DNA of 64,000 nt from Halovenus marina (GTDB lineage Archaea; Halobacteriota; Halobacteria; Halobacteriales; Haloarculaceae), in contig NZ_JBLKNZ010000001.1 of NCBI RefSeq assembly GCF_051414115.1, positions 2,046,001-2,110,000 on the forward strand. Direction: 5' to 3'. This document shows positions 57,936 through 64,000 of the stretch, in pieces. The notes beneath the pieces are model-generated. The model saw only the letters and a program-made list of their open reading frames with translations, did not search any database and was not told the DNA's origin. The number at the start of each line of letters is the position of its first letter. Position 1 is the first letter of the stretch. The translations under genes and the position numbers were made by a program.

Positions 57936-58430
57936 ATGTGGGTTCGTTCCGAGTACGCCGGTGAACTCGCTGTTCTCTCGACGTGGCTGTGCGCGCTCGT
58001 CCCGTGGTCGGTGACGGTCATCACGGAAGAACTGACGGCCGTCTTTTTCTGGTTCACCCCGCTCAATCTCCTCTTCACCCCCGGAACGGAGATTCGGGGG
58101 AGTCGTCCGCTGTGGGTCTGGGACTTTCTCGACTTTGCGGTCTACGACGGCGAGACCTACGTCACCTATCTCTGGCTGCTCGGCGCGGTACTCGTGCTGG
58201 TCGCGGTCGCGTTCAGCCTCGTGTACTACGTCGACGAACAGCGGGTGCAGCGCCGCCGATTCGACCCCGTTCGCGTGCTCGGAGTGCTGTTGCTCACGGC
58301 CGGAGTGGCCTATCTCGGCGCGTTCTGGCTCCTCCTTCAGCATCACGCTGGCACCACGCTGCCGGTCGGGACCGTGCTCCTGCTCGTGTTCGGCGTCGTG
58401 TTGTTGCAGACCGAGCAGGTCGACGGATAA
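57936..58430 (+). CDS. Four-helix membrane protein of unknown function
   Basis: 164 residues from ATG 57936. Hydrophobic helices near 13-28, 35-50, 76-100 and 115-160 (the last a pair). It ends QTEQVDG, and the DNA coding this tail is the first unit of a 29-bp tandem repeat that runs on past the stop. Family not recognised with confidence. Confidence 0.78.
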   Translation: MWVRSEYAGELAVLSTWLCALVPWSVTVITEELTAVFFWFTPLNLLFTPGTEIRGSRPLWVWDFLDFAVYDGETYVTYLWLLGAVLVLVAVAFSLVYYVDEQRVQRRRFDPVRVLGVLLLTAGVAYLGAFWLLLQHHAGTTLPVGTVLLLVFGVVLLQTEQVDG

Positions 58431-58522
58431 TGGAGCAGACCGAGCAGGTCGACAAATGATGCGACAGGCCGAACAGAATGACAGACGATGATTCAGACTG
58501 AACAGATCGACGGGAAATGCAA
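58407..58522 (+). repeat. Four-unit degenerate 29-bp tandem repeat at the 3' end of the membrane gene
   Basis: Units at 58407-58435, 58436-58464, 58465-58493 and 58494-58522, all in exact 29-bp register, each beginning CAGRCYGARCAG and holding an ATG near its end. Unit 1 encodes the QTEQVDG tail and stop of the membrane protein. Because 29 is not a multiple of 3, each following ATG overlaps or abuts the prior stop and rewrites the tail: MEQTEQVDK, MMRQAEQNDRR, MIQTEQIDG. Confidence 0.85.
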
Positions 58523-58547
58523 CGACCGCGACACGTCGACCGGGTGC

Positions 58548-58555
58548 GTTTTAAG
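58548..58555 (+). promoter_or_regulatory. TATA box of pilB-pilC
   Basis: GTTTTAAG. Expected transcription start is near 58578, a leader of about 25 nt before ATG 58603. Confidence 0.5.
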
Positions 58556-58602
58556 TACCTGGCTGTGCAATCCCTGACAAACCCGGGGGACACAACTCAC
58601 AG

Positions 58603-60252
58603 ATGGCGCAAGACCACGCCGATCAGGGCACGCCCGCGTCACAGCGGGGCGCAGACGAGTCGGAGCAGACCGGTGGACTCCGGTCGTGGCTCTCGCGGAC
58701 AGCACGTGCGCTGACCGGATCGACGCTTGAGATGTCCGAATACGACCCCAACAGACACGGTCGGCTCGTGGGCTTCGACGGACTCGATGGCTACGAAGAG
58801 GTCGACCGCTACTGGGTGAACGTTCCCTACGCCTTCGTCTCGATCAACTACGACGCGGAAGAGGCCGAACACTTCTACTACGTGGTCGAACCCGACCTCT
58901 CCGAGTTCGAGCGAGAACTACTGGATCGGCTGTTCGAGGACATCCGCGGGCCGCTGCTGTACCGCGAGGAGATAGCCGACGACCCCGAAGTCGCGCTGCA
59001 GGAGGAACTGTGCGCCCGTCTCGAAGAGTACGGCGTCGACGTCGGGCCGGAGACGTTCTATCGGCTCTTTTACTATCTGTACCGGTCGTTTCAGGGTTAC
59101 GGCAGACTCGACCCGTTGATGCACGACCCCCACATCGAGGACATCTCCTGTGACGGGCCGAACCTGCCCGTGTTCGTCTATCACGACGACTACACCGACA
59201 TCGAGACGAGCGTCACCTACGACCCGGACGAACTGGCGAACTTCGTCATCCAACTCGCCCAGCGCTCCGGACGACACGTCTCCGTCTCGGACCCCGTCGT
59301 GTCGACGACGCTGCCCGACGGATCGCGGATCGAACTCGCGCTCGGCGAGGAAGTGACGCCGAAAGGCTCTGCCTTCACGATCCGAAAGTACGCCGAGGAA
59401 CCGTTCACGCCGATCGATCTGCTGAACTACGGTACTGTCGACCGGCGACTGCTCGCGTACGTGTGGCTCGCAATCGAGAGCAACAAGTCGATGATCTTCG
59501 CGGGCGGCACCGCGGCTGGCAAGACCACGTCGATGAACGCCCTCTCGATGTTCGTCCCGCCGCGGGCGAAGGTGGTGAGCATCGAGGACACGCGGGAACT
59601 CTCGCTGTATCACGACAACTGGCTCTCTTCGGTGACTCGCGAACAGCGCGGCGAGGGTGACATCACGATGTACGACCTGCTGCGCTCCGCGCTTCGACAC
59701 CGGCCGGAGTACATCATCGTCGGAGAAGTCCGCGGCGAGGAGGCCATCACGCTCTTTCAGGCGATGAACACCGGTCACACGACGTTCTCGACGATGCACG
59801 CAGACAGCGTTCAGACGGTGATCAACCGGCTCGAAAACGACCCGATCAACGTTCCCCGGCCGATGGTCACGTCGCTCGACATCCTCTGGGTGCAGGTGCT
59901 CGGCCGCTCGGGCGGCGAGCGCGTCCGACGGGCGAAGACCCTCGCAGAGATCGAAGGGATCGACCAGCGAACCGGCGAACTCGACTACTCGAACACCTAC
60001 GAGTGGGGGGCACAGTCGGATTCGTGGACAGAGCGCAACTCCGAACTACTCGACGAGATCCGAAGAGAACGAGGCTGGAGTCAATCGGAACTGCTCAAGG
60101 AACTCCGGAACCGCAGGCGGTTTCTGAAGTTTCTCCAGCAGAAGGGCATCACCGACTACCGACGCTTCACCGCGATGGTCAACAAGTACTACGCCGACCC
60201 CGAGGAGGTCATGGAACGGATCGACAGCGAGAACGTGCACGTCGAGTCCTGA
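58603..60252 (+). CDS. pilB: Type IV pilus/secretion ATPase (PilB/VirB11-like)
   Basis: 549 residues. N-terminal disordered and helical region, then the secretion ATPase: Walker A GGTAAGKTT near residue 301, Asp box, Walker B VGEVRGEEA near 372, His box NTGHTTFSTMHADS. Powers assembly of archaeal type IV pili or related structures at the inner face of the membrane. Followed 42 nt later by pilC, the usual pair. No prepilin or peptidase gene is adjacent. Confidence 0.92.
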   Translation: MAQDHADQGTPASQRGADESEQTGGLRSWLSRTARALTGSTLEMSEYDPNRHGRLVGFDGLDGYEEVDRYWVNVPYAFVSINYDAEEAEHFYYVVEPDLSEFERELLDRLFEDIRGPLLYREEIADDPEVALQEELCARLEEYGVDVGPETFYRLFYYLYRSFQGYGRLDPLMHDPHIEDISCDGPNLPVFVYHDDYTDIETSVTYDPDELANFVIQLAQRSGRHVSVSDPVVSTTLPDGSRIELALGEEVTPKGSAFTIRKYAEEPFTPIDLLNYGTVDRRLLAYVWLAIESNKSMIFAGGTAAGKTTSMNALSMFVPPRAKVVSIEDTRELSLYHDNWLSSVTREQRGEGDITMYDLLRSALRHRPEYIIVGEVRGEEAITLFQAMNTGHTTFSTMHADSVQTVINRLENDPINVPRPMVTSLDILWVQVLGRSGGERVRRAKTLAEIEGIDQRTGELDYSNTYEWGAQSDSWTERNSELLDEIRRERGWSQSELLKELRNRRRFLKFLQQKGITDYRRFTAMVNKYYADPEEVMERIDSENVHVES

Positions 60253-60294
60253 TATGCACCACAGCACCCACCGAAAGATGGGAGGGCGACCGCG

Positions 60295-62790
60295 ATGAAC
60301 GTCGTGTTTTTCCTGCCAGCGACCGTCGTCGTCTTTGTTCTTATCGTCTGGCTTGGGGGGAAGGTGAGCCACGGAATTCGACGGTGGGGCGAGCGGGTCG
60401 CACGGGTGCTGTTTGACCCACTCGTCTCGGCGAACGCTGACCGGGAGCGGCGCATCGAGTCAGCGTACATCGAGACGACCTACCGAACGTACGCGGCGAA
60501 GTCGCTGCTGTACACCGTCTTTGGGTTCGTCGCCGGGGCGATTGCCGGAGGGTATCTCATCGTCGGTCTGCTGGCCATCTTCGAACCGCTCGTGCAGGCG
60601 CTCGCGGGGCTTCCGCGGACGATGACCGCACCACTCGGAATCCATCCGAACTACGTCTTCGAGATATCTGATTCGACGCGGCGATTGGTGATCGCAGGCG
60701 GTGGAGTTGCCATCGGTGTCGTCGTCGCCGTCCTCGCGTACGTGCTCCGCTGGCAGGTCCCGGCGAGCGACGCGGAGGTTCGGCGGCGCGCGATCAACGA
60801 GGGGATGCCACGAACCGCCGCGTTCATGTACGCGCTGTCCCGCGGTGGGATGGAGTTCCCGGAGATCCTTCGAACGCTAACCGAATACCGCAGCGTCTAC
60901 GGCGAGACGGCAAACGAGATGAGCATCACCGTCCGCGAGATGGACCTGTTCGGACGGGACATGATAACCGCACTCCGGCGAATGTCACGCCGGACGCCGA
61001 GCGAGCAGTTCAAGACGTTCTCCGAGAACCTCACGAGCATCCTGCAAAGCGGCAGCGACCTCTCGGCGTTTCTCGAAGACCAGTACGAGCGGTTCCAGGA
61101 GGAAGCAGAGACTCGACAGGAAGACATTCTGGAGGTGCTCGCGACCCTCGCGGAGGCGTACGTGACGATTCTCGTCGCCGGGATGTTGTTTTTGATCACA
61201 ATCCTGCTGGTGTTCGGGCTGACGGTCACGGACACGCTCTGGATACTGCAGTTGCTCGTCTATCTCGTGATCCCGCTCGGAAACGCTGGCTTCGCGGTGT
61301 ATCTCCAGCAGAAGCTCGACCTGCTCGGAATCGCTCGCCGGAGCGGCAAGTCAATCCTCGACCAGATGACGATAGCGACGCCGACACGCTCGGTCACGGG
61401 GGCAAGTCGTCGCCTCCCCGACGGCGGCCTCGCTCACGACGCCGACCGGGAGAACAGACAGGTGCTGGCCCAGTTCGACAGGGTCGAGCGCATCAGACGC
61501 GGCCTGCGAAACCCACTTCAGACGTTTCTGCGCGCCCCGCCGAAGGTGCTGTGGCTGGCCGTTCCAGTCGCGGCGATTGTCCTGCTCGTCCGAGCGCCAG
61601 CGGCGTTTCAGGCAGACGGCATCGCGGTGCGCATGCTCGACGACTTCATCATCCAGTCTGCGCTGTTCGTGCTGGTGACCTACGGCGTCGTTCGGCAGTT
61701 CTACAAGCGTCGCATCGACAAGATAGAGGCGGCGATACCCGAACTGCTCGAACGGTTAGCGAGCCTCAACGAGGCAGGGATGTCCGTCGTCGAGGGGATC
61801 AGTCGCGTCCGTGGAAGCGACCTCGGCGTCCTGACGCCCGAGGTGGACCGCATCTGGCGGGATATCGAGTACGGCTCGAACGTCAGCGACGCCCTGATCC
61901 GCTTTGGGAGACGCGTTCGGACGACAGCGATAACCCGCGTGGTGATGCTGTTGACGAACGCGATGCGCGCGAGCGGCAACATGGGGCCGGTTCTGCGCAT
62001 CGCCTCAGAGCAGGCCCGAGCCGAGGTCAACCTCCGTCGGGCACGCCGCCAGCAGATGTTCACCTATCTCGTGGTCATCTACGTCTCGTTTTTCGTCTTT
62101 CTGGTCATCATCATGGCTGTCACGGAAGTGCTCGTCCCCAGCCTTCCCGCGGCAGTGCCGACGCCGGGGGAGAATCAGGTCAACCGCCTCGGCACGAACG
62201 TCGACGCATTCAGCCGCTTTGCCGAGGTGAACGCGGCCAGTTACACGCTGATATTTTTCCACGCGGCGCTGCTTCAGGCGCTCTGTGCTGGACTTATCGC
62301 TGGGCAACTCGGTGAGGGATCCCTGCGCGACGGCGTGAAACACGCGACGGTCATGCTGACTATCGCGTATCTGGTCTTCATCCTGCTCAGCGCACCCGTC
62401 GCGACGCTTTCGATCACCGAGGCAACCTCGGCCGGTGACTCGGTTCGGATCGAAGGGGCAGACCTGTCCGACGGCGGCTTCATCGCCGTCTACGACGATG
62501 CCGACGAAGGGGTCAACGGAACCCTGCTCGGCCACACCGAGTATCTCCCGCCGGGGCCACACGACTCGGTCAACAGCCAGACGGGGGTAGAGATACCGCT
62601 CCAGTACGGCGAGATAACAGAGGATACGGAGATCCGGATCGTCGTCCACCGGGACACAAACGGGAACCAGGAGTTCGACTTCCGTGGGCCGTATCTGCCG
62701 GGAACGAGTCAGACCGACGGCCCCTACCACCCGGTTTCCGACACCGGGCAGTTCGGTGAGCGCGTCGAAGTCACGTACATCGGAGACTGA
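60295..62790 (+). CDS. pilC: Type IV pilus assembly membrane protein PilC-like, with C-terminal DUF7282-like domain
   Basis: 831 residues. Two T2SSF (GspF/TadC) domains, near 170-310 and 480-625, with helices around them (LVAGMLFLITILLVFGLTV in the first, YLVVIYVSFFVFLVIIMAV in the second), consistent with haloarchaeal PilC. After the last helix (about 700) the chain ends in about 130 residues of beta-rich, acidic domain: GGFIAVYDDADEG and LGHTEYLPPGPHDSV resemble DUF7282, an exported haloarchaeal domain. Membrane partner of PilB. Confidence 0.88.
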   Translation: MNVVFFLPATVVVFVLIVWLGGKVSHGIRRWGERVARVLFDPLVSANADRERRIESAYIETTYRTYAAKSLLYTVFGFVAGAIAGGYLIVGLLAIFEPLVQALAGLPRTMTAPLGIHPNYVFEISDSTRRLVIAGGGVAIGVVVAVLAYVLRWQVPASDAEVRRRAINEGMPRTAAFMYALSRGGMEFPEILRTLTEYRSVYGETANEMSITVREMDLFGRDMITALRRMSRRTPSEQFKTFSENLTSILQSGSDLSAFLEDQYERFQEEAETRQEDILEVLATLAEAYVTILVAGMLFLITILLVFGLTVTDTLWILQLLVYLVIPLGNAGFAVYLQQKLDLLGIARRSGKSILDQMTIATPTRSVTGASRRLPDGGLAHDADRENRQVLAQFDRVERIRRGLRNPLQTFLRAPPKVLWLAVPVAAIVLLVRAPAAFQADGIAVRMLDDFIIQSALFVLVTYGVVRQFYKRRIDKIEAAIPELLERLASLNEAGMSVVEGISRVRGSDLGVLTPEVDRIWRDIEYGSNVSDALIRFGRRVRTTAITRVVMLLTNAMRASGNMGPVLRIASEQARAEVNLRRARRQQMFTYLVVIYVSFFVFLVIIMAVTEVLVPSLPAAVPTPGENQVNRLGTNVDAFSRFAEVNAASYTLIFFHAALLQALCAGLIAGQLGEGSLRDGVKHATVMLTIAYLVFILLSAPVATLSITEATSAGDSVRIEGADLSDGGFIAVYDDADEGVNGTLLGHTEYLPPGPHDSVNSQTGVEIPLQYGEITEDTEIRIVVHRDTNGNQEFDFRGPYLPGTSQTDGPYHPVSDTGQFGERVEVTYIGD

Positions 62791-62799
62791 ACGGGATTC

Positions 62800-63255
62800 T
62801 CAAAAGTCCGGAAGGTCGTCGGGAGCCTCGTACTCGGTTTCCCAGTCGATATACTCGTCTTTGAGCACGTCACAGACGACCTGTCCGAGTTCCGTCATCG
62901 CGGCGTTGATCCCCGAAGCGACCCCCCACGAGTCGATGTCGGGGTGGTACTCGCGTTCTTTCCAGTCTTCGGGAATCCCCGGCGCGTGATAACCGACTCG
63001 CTCGGCATACGAGTCCCAGAAGAAGTCAAAGCGGTCGATCATCTCGAGATCCACGATGATATCGAAGGTGTCGGCCTCGATGTCGGTTTCCGCGGCCCAC
63101 TGCTCGAAGGCCCGTTCCCACGCGCCCTCGCGCAGGAACTGTTCGAGTTCGTCGCGACGATAGTCGGTGTCACCCACGACCTCCGCGTCCTCGTACTCGT
63201 TTGGGTCGTGCGCTTCGAGCTCGGGCGGGTCGGGCACAGAAACGTCCAGTGACAT
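62800..63255 (-). CDS. Conserved acidic haloarchaeal protein, unknown
   Basis: 151 residues from ATG 63255, with a TATAAAC box 28 nt upstream (leaderless). Highly acidic, no cysteines before the single one in VVCDVLKDEY, mainly helical; DIIVDLEMIDRFDFFWDSYAERVG stands out as a conserved-looking block (in shorter pieces). The family is not named with confidence. Convergent with pilC. Confidence 0.75.
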   Translation of the reverse strand: MSLDVSVPDPPELEAHDPNEYEDAEVVGDTDYRRDELEQFLREGAWERAFEQWAAETDIEADTFDIIVDLEMIDRFDFFWDSYAERVGYHAPGIPEDWKEREYHPDIDSWGVASGINAAMTELGQVVCDVLKDEYIDWETEYEAPDDLPDF

Positions 63256-63279
63256 GCCCGGACGTACGGAAACAGCGCG

Positions 63280-63286
63280 TATAAAC
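63280..63286 (-). promoter_or_regulatory. TATA box of the acidic conserved gene
   Basis: GTTTATA on the minus strand, 28 nt before ATG 63255. Confidence 0.5.
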
Positions 63287-63341
63287 GCTCGTTTGATCTC
63301 CGACCCACAATCTTCAACACACCTCCCCAAGAGACATTCGT

Positions 63342-64000
63342 ATGGTCGAACCACAGCGACTCGGCGCGTGTGGACTCATCAGCGCCAGTGGGGCCGTACT
63401 CATCGGTATCATGGGTGGGAATATCGTCACCCGGTCGCTTCCAACTGCGGGGCTGCTGCTGGCCGGATTCGGCACGCTCATCGGGGCCGCACTGTTAATC
63501 GCCGGAATCGCCATCTACCGGTCGGACGTGACGGGGTCACAGGCGAGTCGGATCGCTGGCTGGAACAGCCTCGGAATCGTCGTTCTCGGGGCCGCCATTT
63601 TGCTGTTTTACATGTATCAGACTGCCGTCGGAAGCCCCCCGCCGAACCCGGTGTTTTCCGGGGCGGTCGTCGTCGGCGTCAGCGCAGTCGCACACGTCCT
63701 GATCGGGGTCAACGACGTCCGCCGGATCAGGGCGAAGGAACTGGCACAGGAGCGCGAAAAGCTCTCGGTGCTCGCGCGACTCGTTCGCCACAACCTCCGC
63801 TCGGAAGCACAGGTGCTGTACGCACATGCCGGACGGCTAGAGCGATACGCATCCGACGACGAGGAACTTGCAGAGATCGCGGCAGCGGTCCAGCGGACGG
63901 GTGAGACGTTCTCCGATACCCACGAACAGATCCGGATCCTCCAGACGCTCATCGGTGAGGAACCGGACCGGCGCGCGATGGACATCACGGCGGTCGTCGA
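63342..64000 (+). CDS. Membrane sensor histidine kinase, C-terminus cut by window edge
   Basis: At least 219 residues; the frame is open to the right edge. Four hydrophobic helices (about 9-24, 34-58, 73-90, 101-121), then a coiled linker and VLARLVRHNLRSEAQVL, a variant H box with phospho-acceptor His in the HNLR pattern common in haloarchaeal membrane kinases. The HATPase domain should follow beyond the edge. Signal unknown. Confidence 0.82.
   Translation, partial: MVEPQRLGACGLISASGAVLIGIMGGNIVTRSLPTAGLLLAGFGTLIGAALLIAGIAIYRSDVTGSQASRIAGWNSLGIVVLGAAILLFYMYQTAVGSPPPNPVFSGAVVVGVSAVAHVLIGVNDVRRIRAKELAQEREKLSVLARLVRHNLRSEAQVLYAHAGRLERYASDDEELAEIAAAVQRTGETFSDTHEQIRILQTLIGEEPDRRAMDITAVV

Noticed and set aside
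60254..60298. 15-codon mini-ORF between pilB and pilC (MHHSTHRK)
   Set aside because: Starts on the pilB stop and may aid coupling, but is too short and lacks any other support.

Overview
The window comes from a halophilic archaeon (class Halobacteria). The evidence is high GC content, very acidic proteins (long D/E-rich tails and linkers), archaeal ribosomal proteins and RNA polymerase subunits (eL18, eL37, Rpo3, Rpo10, Rpo6), a Cdc48 AAA ATPase, an archaeal Mrp antiporter, isoprenoid-lipid genes (mevalonate kinase, isopentenyl phosphate kinase, prenyl synthase) and Tat-type lipoprotein signals. Many starts lie 26-33 nt downstream of a TATA-like box, which is the pattern of leaderless haloarchaeal transcripts. 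Starts inside operons instead carry GGAGGTG-type Shine-Dalgarno sequences. The genus cannot be fixed from the sequence alone. This is mostly chromosomal core, with no prophage, IS transposase or CRISPR array.

Layout. 1-7.3 kb: a left-truncated HExxH metalloprotease-like gene, a small membrane protein, an M42 aminopeptidase, a secreted fasciclin protein, the lsm-rpl37e-purF operon, a GAF histidine kinase, and DUF420 and small membrane proteins. 7.3-14.8 kb: cdc48 with a coupled small gene, DUF4260/DUF5822 genes fired from one palindromic AT box, a HAD phosphatase, the MBF1 regulator, tRNA-Leu(GAG), a Tat lipoprotein and hisD. 14.9-23.3 kb: a nine-gene Mrp-type Na+/H+ antiporter operon on the minus strand (E-F-G-DUF4040-B-C-D-D'-D''), tightly overlapped and rich in Shine-Dalgarno sites. 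23.5-26.0 kb: an Mrp/NBP35 Fe-S carrier and an unusual duplicated membrane protein with a Gln-rich linker.

26.1-32.3 kb: the classic archaeal operon tRNA-Ser, rps13-rps4-rps11-rpoD, tRNA-Leu(CAG), rpl18e-rpl13-rps9-rpoN-rpoK-eno-rps2. 32.4-39.6 kb: two DUF4129 paralogues, a DUF58 protein, a membrane protein, a convergent moxR and a fused channel/TrkA protein. 39.7-46.6 kb: the isoprenoid genes mvk-ipk, a disordered-tail membrane protein, an MscS-like TM-repeat protein, RNase J and idsA. 46.6-64 kb: a crotonase-fold protein, UPF0058 and ribbon-helix-helix proteins, menF-menD, an O-acetylhomoserine sulfhydrylase, a Bat-type HTH regulator, an XPB-like helicase, an AglJ-like glycosyltransferase, small conserved proteins, pth2, a type IV pilus pilB-pilC pair, and a right-truncated sensor kinase.

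The most novel signals are non-coding. A dispersed palindromic element occurs in three copies; its edge TGATACTGTCGG supplies the stop codon of two genes. A four-unit 29-bp tandem repeat has duplicated the tail of a membrane-protein gene into a chain of stop-start mini-ORFs. Other points of interest are the Gln-rich duplicated membrane protein, a PilC with an added C-terminal DUF7282-like domain, a crotonase lacking both catalytic glutamates, and direct repeats next to the TATA box of the ribosomal operon.
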